From assembly GCA_943350395.1 (NCBI GenBank), contig CALRAD010000002.1, positions 62,001 to 126,000 on the forward strand: a stretch of DNA of 64,000 nt, written 5' to 3'. The translations under genes were made by a program, and so were the position numbers. This document shows, in pieces, positions 58,080 to 64,000 of the stretch (its first letter is position 1; every line of letters begins with the position of its first letter). The stretch comes from Candidatus Peribacteria bacterium (lineage in GTDB: Bacteria > Patescibacteriota > Gracilibacteria > Peribacterales > Peribacteraceae). The notes below the pieces were generated by a model that saw only the letters and a program-made list of their open reading frames with translations, searched no databases and was not told where the DNA came from.

Positions 58080-58748
58080 ATGTCTACACTTGTTCTCATT
58101 CGACATGGTCAGTCACAGTGGAATCTTGAGAATCGTTTCACGGGCTGGACGGATGTGGCCCTGACGGAGCGGGGCAGACAAGATGCGGAGAAGACTGCAG
58201 GCGTTCTCGGTGATTTTCGTTTTGATCTGGCGTTTACATCCCGTCTGCAGCGCGCATCGGTGACGCTTGATATTATCTTGAACGCACTGAAACAGCAGAA
58301 ACTGCCGATTGTTGCCGATTCGGCACTGAACGAGCGGCACTACGGTGATCTGCAGGGACTGAATAAAGCCGAAACTGCGGCGAAGTACGGACAGGAAAAG
58401 GTGTTGCAATGGAGACGGAGTTACGACATTCCTCCCCCGAATGGCGAAAGCATCGCCGATACTGCAAAACGCGCCTTGCCGTTCTTCCGCTGGACGATTC
58501 TTCCTCTTGTGCAGGCGGGGAAGAATGTAATCGTCACGGCATCGGGCAACAGTCTCCGTCCGATCATTCAATTTCTCGATGGTCTCGACAATGAGACGAC
58601 GGCAGCGATGGAAGTCGGTCTCTGCACTCCTTTTATTTATTCTTTCGAAGGGGAGAAACTCGTGCGTAAAGAGAAGCGGGAAGTTCCGGGGATCGTGACG
58701 ATGGGTGCATCGCAGACTCAAGCCAAAGTTGAGGAGGGGAGGGTATAG
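58080..58748 (+). CDS. gpmA: 2,3-bisphosphoglycerate-dependent phosphoglycerate mutase, with one catalytic His replaced
   Basis: 222 residues. The phosphohistidine site LVLIRHGQSQWNLENRFTGW is intact, and the acid/base Glu in LNERHYGDLQGLNKAE and SRLQRASVTL are present. The second active-site His, normally in AHGNSLR, is Ser here (TASGNSLRPI, codon TCG). The rest fits dPGM, including a full C-terminal tail. Glycolytic 3-PG/2-PG interconversion is expected, perhaps with altered kinetics. An extended -10, TGCTACGAT, ends 6 bases before the ATG. Confidence 0.87.
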   Translation: MSTLVLIRHGQSQWNLENRFTGWTDVALTERGRQDAEKTAGVLGDFRFDLAFTSRLQRASVTLDIILNALKQQKLPIVADSALNERHYGDLQGLNKAETAAKYGQEKVLQWRRSYDIPPPNGESIADTAKRALPFFRWTILPLVQAGKNVIVTASGNSLRPIIQFLDGLDNETTAAMEVGLCTPFIYSFEGEKLVRKEKREVPGIVTMGASQTQAKVEEGRV

Positions 58749-58811
58749 GAGATATAGGAAAAAGTTGCATGGAAAATGGAATATTGTATTTTGCTGGCTG
58801 TTATTTTTCCT

Positions 58812-59072
58812 ATGCGTGAACTTGAAATGAATTACACCTTCGGCGAAAAAAACGATCAGACATCGCTTTCATTCCCCTCTGATATCCAAGTCGATGCAGT
58901 TGCTGATCATGTTTTTCAACGATTAAGGGCTCTTGGAGCATCGGCATCGGCGCATGACATTCTCCTAGCGCTTTGGACACTTTCTAATCGGGAAATTACT
59001 GATTTCCAATTCGACAATAAAAAGCCTGGCGAAGAGCACGTCGCTGTTTCGATCAGGGAGCTGCCAGTCTAG
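58812..59072 (+). CDS. Unknown small protein, 86 residues
   Basis: From the ATG at 58812 (MRELEMNYTFGEKNDQTSLS). A frame start at 58776 would lie upstream of the likely transcription start: TTGCAT near 58766, a 16-base spacer and TATTTT. The product is acidic and helical in the middle (DHVFQRLRALGASASAHDIL), with no known motif. Its own promoter supports a real gene. Confidence 0.5.
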   Translation: MRELEMNYTFGEKNDQTSLSFPSDIQVDAVADHVFQRLRALGASASAHDILLALWTLSNREITDFQFDNKKPGEEHVAVSIRELPV

Positions 59073-59122
59073 CTTTTTGCGGGTGTGATCATTCGTCGAA
59101 TCGTCTACAATCAGTGCTGTCT

Positions 59123-60445
59123 ATGAGCCAAATTACCTATCTCAGGCCTGATTTCTTCAAGAACGTTGGTGCTCTGTCGCAGGAACATATTCACATCATT
59201 CTGATTGCGACGAAGCCCGATATCATCAAGCAGATTCCTCTGTACAGAGAACTGAAGGCGAGAGGACATGCGGTGTTGCTCGGACACACAGGCCAGCACT
59301 ATGACGAGAATCTCAGTGGTGGAATGCTCAAAGAATTCGGCGTGGAGCCGGATTTCAATTTGAATGTTCGTGGGAGCATGTACGAAGTCGTCAGTCAGAT
59401 TATCGAGCGATTCGGTTTCGTCATCGGTGAGCTGAAGAGCAAAGGCAAAATTGTCATCCCATACGTGCACGGCGACACGACGACGGCGATGGCGGCGAGT
59501 AACGCAGGGTACTGTCACGGGTTTGCATCGGTACATGTCGAAGCGGGAATTCGCACGCTGACGCCGGATTACAAAAAGGGGAGCATCAGTGATATTGCAG
59601 CGTGGAGAACATTCCTGATGGACAGAAAGAACTGGAAACGAGGCAGTCAGGAGCCGTATCCCGAGCAGTTCAATACACGTTGCAGTGAAGCGGCGACGGG
59701 AGTGCATCTTGCGCCTGTTGAACTTGATCGTGAATTTTTGGTGTCCGAAGGATATGCGGATGATCGTATTTTTGTCGTCGGGAACTCTGTCGTGGACGCG
59801 ACGGAAGAAGCACTGAAACGAGTGAGTGGAGGCGGAAAGAAGGCAGGTATTTTTGAGAAGTATCCGGTGCTCGAGAACGGCGATTTCGTCCGGTTCTGCA
59901 TTCACCGGCGCGAGAACTGTCTCTCTGAAAAACGCTTTCGTGCGATCTACGATGCGATGAAAGCACTCATCGAGTCGGGTCGTACGGTGCTCCTCATCAG
60001 CATGATTCAAACCAATCTCGCGTTCGAGCGTTTCGGATTACAGGCTGAGGTTGAGGCACTCGTAAAGAAACACAAGAATTTCATTCTCTCCCCGGTCTGG
60101 CCGGAATATGGCGATGTCGTTGCCGCGATGAGCAAAGCTTCTGTGTGTGCAACGGATTCAGGTTCGATGCAGGAGGAAATGAATGCACTGTCTGTTCCGT
60201 GTGTGACGCTGCGCTTCGGTTCTGATCGGAGCGAATCGGCGATCAATGGCGGCAATATCATTGCGCCGCCCGTTGATAGTGCGATGATTAAGAAAGTGAT
60301 TGAATTTGCTTGGGATAATCAAGAGATGCGAAAAGCTCCGAAAATTTATGGCTCGGGAGTCAGTGCAACATGCATCGATTCCGTCGAGAGCGTTCTGAAG
60401 ACAGGGAATATTTTCAGGAGTGAGGAGGAGAGGCTAGGGATGTGA
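59123..60445 (+). CDS. UDP-N-acetylglucosamine 2-epimerase-like protein, long form
   Basis: 440 residues from the ATG at 59123; a GTG at 59114 is in frame but only 2 bases from a TACAAT. Family motifs: ILIATKPDIIKQIPLYRELK, GHTGQHYDENL, HGDTTTAMAA, HVEAGIRTL, CIHRREN and TDSGSMQEEMNALSVP. Relative to the first WecB here it has about 50 extra residues after the VEAGIRT block (DYKKGSISDIAAWRTFLMDR and on). The insertion suggests a different substrate or a hydrolysing form. Sequence identity with the 29.6-kb copy is low. Confidence 0.82.
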   Translation: MSQITYLRPDFFKNVGALSQEHIHIILIATKPDIIKQIPLYRELKARGHAVLLGHTGQHYDENLSGGMLKEFGVEPDFNLNVRGSMYEVVSQIIERFGFVIGELKSKGKIVIPYVHGDTTTAMAASNAGYCHGFASVHVEAGIRTLTPDYKKGSISDIAAWRTFLMDRKNWKRGSQEPYPEQFNTRCSEAATGVHLAPVELDREFLVSEGYADDRIFVVGNSVVDATEEALKRVSGGGKKAGIFEKYPVLENGDFVRFCIHRRENCLSEKRFRAIYDAMKALIESGRTVLLISMIQTNLAFERFGLQAEVEALVKKHKNFILSPVWPEYGDVVAAMSKASVCATDSGSMQEEMNALSVPCVTLRFGSDRSESAINGGNIIAPPVDSAMIKKVIEFAWDNQEMRKAPKIYGSGVSATCIDSVESVLKTGNIFRSEEERLGM

Positions 60446-60459
60446 TAGACTCCGTTGCT

Positions 60460-60831
60460 ATGGAACAGCATCTCGGTCATCCGACGGTCGAAGATTTTGA
60501 TGCTCTGCTTGTGGAGATGCGAGAGATGGACGATCGGTCGAAGCCGATTTTGCAATTGCAATTCGACGACAGTCCGTCCGAATCGGAATTGATGGAGATG
60601 TTTGATCGTTCGCGTGAGTTTGCGAATTCGGCACAGGAGACTGCGGAAACAGCGATTTTGCAGCAGATTGCCAGAGTCCGTGTGCTCGCTCAAAAATTGA
60701 AAGTAAGAGCGCTTCTTTTGGGAATGTTCCGAGATGACGACGATCGCGGCGGAGATGACGGTGACCATTTGCCGCTGAAACCGAGTGGTCCGTCTGCAAT
60801 TCGCGATTCGTTTCCGGTGCTTGCGGTGTAG
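60460..60831 (+). CDS. Unknown small acidic protein, 123 residues
   Basis: From the ATG at 60460 (MEQHLGHPTVEDFDALLVEM). It is helical and acidic, with a DDDDRGGDDGDH stretch near the C-terminus and no membrane segment. It is not a known family to me. It follows the epimerase by 14 bp. A TAGACT hexamer ends 8 bases before the start. Confidence 0.5.
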   Translation: MEQHLGHPTVEDFDALLVEMREMDDRSKPILQLQFDDSPSESELMEMFDRSREFANSAQETAETAILQQIARVRVLAQKLKVRALLLGMFRDDDDRGGDDGDHLPLKPSGPSAIRDSFPVLAV

Positions 60832-60890
60832 GTCCTCACTCCGCCCCGCCGAGCGGGGCACCTCTCTCCATCGGCTGGAGAGAGGAATGT
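60831..60890. repeat. Palindromic repeat, second copy of the 46.96-kb family (inverse orientation)
   Basis: Read on the minus strand it gives CATTCCTCTCTCCA...TGGAGAGAGGTG, then a CCCCGC/GCGGGG hairpin, then GGAGTGAGGAC. This is the same order as at 46962-47014 with a different second loop. It begins at the stop of the upstream gene. Confidence 0.85.
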
Positions 60891-60910
60891 CCGTAATCAA
60901 AAAAGCACAG

Positions 60911-61005
60911 GCTCCGCCTTCTCCAGAAAAAACTTATCCGCTTTCTTTCTCCGCCTCAGCGGAGAGAGTGGCCCCGCAGGGCCGAGAGAGGACCGGAGAA
61001 GGGGC
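60911..61005. repeat. Related palindromic element
   Basis: CTCCGC-CTCA-GCGGAG (60950-60965), then a GGCCC...GGGCC hairpin and gagagaggac follow; outer arms CCTTCTCC and GGAGAAGG enclose it. It has the same plan as the element 30 bp upstream but diverged sequence. Together they fill the 226-bp gap before the O-antigen ligase gene. Confidence 0.65.
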
Positions 61006-61057
61006 AAGAGGATGAGGACCGTCGCGAAAAAAATCCAAACCACGTAAGCTACTATCC

Positions 61058-62473
61058 ATGACCCTTCCGAGTTTCCGCGAACGGCTCACGCTCCTGCTTC
61101 TTGCACTGCTCCCGTTTCATGCGTTTCTGGTGACTGTTCTGACCCAGGCGATTGCAGGACCGAGTCATGCACCGGTTGCGGTATTGGCAATATGGAAAGA
61201 AGCCGTTCTTGTGGTGATTCTCGCAATTGCATTCGCTGAGCTTACAAAGAAGCGAACCATGCCTGTTGCGGATACCTTCGATTGCATCATTCTTGGACTT
61301 GTCTTCGTTGCTCTCGCTCTTCGGATAACGAATGACCAATCACTCACGATGTTCGCTTTTGGTTTTAAATATGACCTTTTTCCGCTCGTCGCGTTTCTTC
61401 TCCTCCGCAGAGTCGACTGGTCAGACTGGTGTAAGACATTGCTCCCGAAGATGATGATTGCCGTTGGATGCATCGTTGCCGCGTACGGCATCATCGCCGA
61501 GTTCTTGCCGCTCAGGTTCTTCGTCTGGCTTGGCTATTCTGATTTGCATTCCCTCTATGTCGCCAATGGTCCTCTCGCCGCGTTTCAGGAGCTTGAGGGC
61601 GGTATGCTGAGACGTGCGCAGAGTTTCATGAGCGGACCGAATCAGCTCGGGCTGTGGCTTTTGATTCCTCTCGGTTTGCTCCTCGATCAATACAATTCAA
61701 AAAAAATGTTCACCGGAAAGCTTGTCGCGATCGGTACACTTCTGCTTGTTGCACTCGTGCTCAGCTTCTCACGCGCTGCATGGATCGCAGCAGCGGTGAT
61801 GATGATTGTTCCATTTGTCAGATCCACGAATGTTTTGCACCGCAAGAAACTTTACATCGCGATACTCGGGTTTTTGGCATGTTTTGGAATTGCAGTCGCT
61901 CTGATGTTTCCATCGGTCTTTCTTCGCTTCCAGTCTTCATCAGATCACATCAGAAAACCCGTCGAAGCTATCCGCTTGATGATGGATCATCCGCTTGGTC
62001 TCGGTCTTGGAACAGCGGGACCCGTGAGCAATCGTTTCAGCGATACATGCGTGAAACTTCCGAAAGAAGCCGACTGGTCATGGGCGAAAGACCGGCAGGA
62101 TCTCTGCGTGTTTGTTGACGGGACTCAAGTACAACCTCAAAGCCGCACATGCGCGTGTCCGCTTCTTACCGAGAACTGGTATTTGCAGATAGGTGTGGAA
62201 CTCGGTGTGATTGGATTTGTGTTGTATTTGACACTGACGCTTCTGATACTGAAGCGACTTTGGAAGAGTAAAGATTCATCGGTTCTTCTTTCATTCCTCG
62301 GCCTTTCGATTGCCGCGCTCTTTTTGCATGCATTTGAGGACAGTGCTGTTTCATACACGTTGTGGGTGATGCTTGCGTCTGCTTTTGCTACACTCGACCC
62401 ATGTCAGCCCAAAAGCAGCCGATCGCAGGGTCCATCGTCATCCTCGACTTCGGCGGACAGTACGCGCATCTGA
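61058..62473 (+). CDS. O-antigen ligase/polymerase-like membrane protein
   Basis: 471 residues with about 11 membrane segments. The Wzy_C/WaaL-type layout is visible: RAQSFMSGPNQLGLWLLIPL and VLSFSRAAWIAAAVMM are the conserved O-antigen ligase blocks, followed by a large outer loop (about 320-375) with Cys residues and HPLGLGLGTAG, then ENWYLQIGVELGVIGFVL. It would transfer or polymerise the polyprenyl-linked glycan outside the membrane. The C-terminal 25 residues overlap guaA by 73 bp. Confidence 0.85.
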   Translation: MTLPSFRERLTLLLLALLPFHAFLVTVLTQAIAGPSHAPVAVLAIWKEAVLVVILAIAFAELTKKRTMPVADTFDCIILGLVFVALALRITNDQSLTMFAFGFKYDLFPLVAFLLLRRVDWSDWCKTLLPKMMIAVGCIVAAYGIIAEFLPLRFFVWLGYSDLHSLYVANGPLAAFQELEGGMLRRAQSFMSGPNQLGLWLLIPLGLLLDQYNSKKMFTGKLVAIGTLLLVALVLSFSRAAWIAAAVMMIVPFVRSTNVLHRKKLYIAILGFLACFGIAVALMFPSVFLRFQSSSDHIRKPVEAIRLMMDHPLGLGLGTAGPVSNRFSDTCVKLPKEADWSWAKDRQDLCVFVDGTQVQPQSRTCACPLLTENWYLQIGVELGVIGFVLYLTLTLLILKRLWKSKDSSVLLSFLGLSIAALFLHAFEDSAVSYTLWVMLASAFATLDPCQPKSSRSQGPSSSSTSADSTRI

Positions 62474-64000
62474 TTGCGAGTCGTATCAGGAGATTCGGAT
62501 ACAAGGCCTATATTTTGCCGTCGGACACAAAAGCATCTGAACTCAAGAACGTTGCAGGGATTATTCTCTCCGGAGGACCGCAGAGCGTGTATGAAGCAGG
62601 AAGTCCGCAGGCAGATCCTGCGATCCTTGATCTCGGTATTCCGGTTCTTGGTTTATGTTACGGGCACCAGTGGTTGGCTCAGGCACTTGGCGGCAGCGTC
62701 GCATCGGGTGCAGTCAAAGAGTACGGACCTGTCTCGCTTACGGTGCGGGAGTCTCCATCTGCATTACTCAGAAATCTTCCGACATCGTTTACGGTCTGGA
62801 TGTCACATGGTGACGAAGTGAAGACGCTTCCTGACGGCTTTCGAGTCATTGCAAGCACGCCGAATTGCACGAATGCTGCGATGGAAAATGAGAAGAAGAA
62901 AATTTTCGGCATCCAGTGTCATATCGAGGTCGTGCACACGGAGCACGGGATGGAAATTCTCCGGCGTTTCGTTGATCTTTGCAGTCCGGAGTCGTGGTCT
63001 ATGGAGAGCTATGCAGCACACGTTGGTGAGGAAATATTACGAGAGGTAGGCGACCGCAAAGTGTTTATGCTTGTCTCTGGCGGCGTCGATTCGACGGTTG
63101 CGTTCACGCTTCTTAATAAAGTACTCGGCGAAGATCGCGTGCAGGGTTTGCTCATCGATACCGGTCTGATGCGAAAGGGTGAGGTTGCTGCGATCCAAAA
63201 GGCATTCGAACCGCTTGGCATCAAGAATTTGCAGGTCGAGGATGCATCGGAAAATTTTTTTGCAGCACTCAAGGGCGTGTATGAGCCGGAGGCGAAGCGT
63301 GCGGCGATCGGAAAAACGTTCCTTGATGTGCAGCGCGAGGTGAGCGAGCGCATGGGTCTTCGCATCGAAGACGGTTGGATGCTCGGGCAGGGGACGATCT
63401 ACCCTGATACGATCGAAACGGGCGGGACGAAGCACTCGGACAAGATCAAGACGCACCATAATCGCGTTGAGCTTGTGCAGAAGATGATCGAAGAAGGTCT
63501 CGTCATCGAACCGCTCAAAGAGCTCTATAAAGATGAAGTTCGGCAGCTTGGGGAAGAGCTCGGGCTGCCACATGAGCTTGTCTGGAGGCATCCGTTTCCG
63601 GGTCCTGGACTCGGCGTAAGGATTCTGTGTGCACAAGGACCATCTGTAGCGGATAGCGATGAGCGGATAGCGGATAGCATGATGCTTCCTATCCGTTCTG
63701 TCGGTGTGCAGGGTGACGGTCGGACGTATCGGCATGCACTTGCACTGTTCTCAAAAGATCACTCATGTCCAATTGATGATCATTACGCACTCGCGTCGTC
63801 GATCCCGAATGGCAGTAAGACGATCAATCGCGTCCTCTTTTGCCTGTCACACCCGAAATCTTTCGATATTGCATTCACACCGACGTACATCACAAACGAG
63901 AGTGCCGATCTTTTGCGCGAAGCCGATGCGATTGTCACCGATGCAATTCGGGAAGCGAATTTCTATGAAAAAATTTGGCAATTCCCCGTCGTGCTTCTTC
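62401..64000 (+). CDS. guaA: GMP synthase, long eukaryote-like form (3' end outside window)
   Basis: At least 533 residues; no stop before the right edge. N-terminal amidotransferase: IVILDFGGQYAHLIASRIRR, the nucleophilic Cys in LGLCYGHQWLAQ, and the His/Glu pair in QCHIEVVHTEHG. ATP-pyrophosphatase: LVSGGVDSTVAFTLL and ETGGTKHSDKIKTHHNRV. From HPFPGPGLGVRILCAQG on, it follows the longer human-type C-terminus (MLPIRSVGVQGDGRTYRHAL, TPTYITNESADLLREAD) rather than the short E. coli type. Where human GMPS has about 70 residues between these blocks, here there are about 14, encoded by tandem AGCGGAT-like repeats. ATP-dependent XMP amination is expected. Confidence 0.92.
   Translation, partial: MSAQKQPIAGSIVILDFGGQYAHLIASRIRRFGYKAYILPSDTKASELKNVAGIILSGGPQSVYEAGSPQADPAILDLGIPVLGLCYGHQWLAQALGGSVASGAVKEYGPVSLTVRESPSALLRNLPTSFTVWMSHGDEVKTLPDGFRVIASTPNCTNAAMENEKKKIFGIQCHIEVVHTEHGMEILRRFVDLCSPESWSMESYAAHVGEEILREVGDRKVFMLVSGGVDSTVAFTLLNKVLGEDRVQGLLIDTGLMRKGEVAAIQKAFEPLGIKNLQVEDASENFFAALKGVYEPEAKRAAIGKTFLDVQREVSERMGLRIEDGWMLGQGTIYPDTIETGGTKHSDKIKTHHNRVELVQKMIEEGLVIEPLKELYKDEVRQLGEELGLPHELVWRHPFPGPGLGVRILCAQGPSVADSDERIADSMMLPIRSVGVQGDGRTYRHALALFSKDHSCPIDDHYALASSIPNGSKTINRVLFCLSHPKSFDIAFTPTYITNESADLLREADAIVTDAIREANFYEKIWQFPVVLL
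63648..63680. repeat. Tandem AGCGGAT-type repeats within guaA
   Basis: AGCGGATAGC occurs at 63648-63657, followed by GAGCGGATAGCGGATAGC at 63661-63678. The tract is in frame and encodes SVADSDERIADSM. It stands where homologues have a much longer, variable segment. Confidence 0.7.

Noticed and set aside
1..64000. Alternative genetic code (TGA as glycine) as in Gracilibacteria
   Set aside because: Many complete genes end in TGA at family-appropriate lengths, and prfB with a UGA-dependent frameshift is present.

Overview
The window reads like a small-genome, uncultivated bacterium of the Patescibacteria (CPR). The combination seen here would fit the Peregrinibacteria/Peribacteria, but that placement is inference. 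Supporting signs are tightly packed genes with many 4-base overlaps, roughly balanced base composition, many gene starts without a Shine-Dalgarno sequence, DUF4215-type cysteine-rich surface repeats, a mevalonate (not MEP) isoprenoid pathway, and very large glycosyltransferase content. TGA is used as a stop throughout and prfB carries a programmed frameshift, so the recoded TGA=Gly genetic code of Gracilibacteria is excluded.

Layout. 1-1.75 kb: two GT4 glycosyltransferases. 1.77-9.8 kb (minus strand): an isoprenoid block. Read in the direction of transcription it is idi, isoprenyl synthase, mevalonate kinase, decarboxylase, HMG-CoA reductase, HMG-CoA synthase, a small unknown gene with its own consensus promoter, thiolase, and a fusion of a DUF35 OB-fold to a guanylate-kinase-like domain. 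It covers acetyl-CoA to a polyprenyl carrier lipid, except that no canonical phosphomevalonate kinase is visible. 9.86-12.9 kb: a large anchored cysteine-rich-repeat protein and an Hcp-like protein with a signal sequence. 12.9-38.6 kb: a surface-glycan region with nucleotide-sugar enzymes (RmlA/RmlB, DegT aminotransferase, Gmd/Fcl for GDP-fucose, WecB, UDP-glucose dehydrogenase, UDP-glucuronate epimerase, other epimerases), many GT4/GT2 transferases and GT-C-like membrane proteins. It is interrupted at 30.1-33.1 kb by AT-richer DNA carrying three unknown genes and flanked by a duplicated 3' end of wecB. 38.7-40.9 kb: a PfkB kinase and S-adenosylhomocysteinase. 40.9-42.3 kb: a largely non-coding stretch with a strong promoter, hairpins, tiny ORFs with Shine-Dalgarno sites, tRNA-Ser(CGA), and a GIY-YIG gene bracketed by copies of the tRNA 3' end. 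42.3-45.8 kb: an unknown protein, prfB, and a possible PilN/PilO-like pair. 45.8-50.1 kb: more glycan genes, including a GT2-GT4 fusion. 50.3-64 kb: housekeeping (infC-rpmI-rplT, NIF3, trmD, a Xer-type recombinase, gpmA, guaA) mixed with glycan genes (WecG/TagA/CpsF, a second WecB-type epimerase, O-antigen ligase).

How it fits together. The isoprenoid block can make the polyprenyl-phosphate carrier on which the many glycosyltransferases would assemble a fucose-, uronic-acid- and amino-sugar-containing surface polymer. The WecG-type enzyme, the GT-C proteins and the O-antigen ligase would act at the membrane.

Two features run through the window. First, GC-rich palindromic repeats occur between genes and also in frame inside genes (mevalonate kinase, at least three glycosyltransferases, and a related tract in guaA). 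Second, many genes have a -10 hexamer ending only 6-9 bases before the start codon, which implies leaderless mRNAs.
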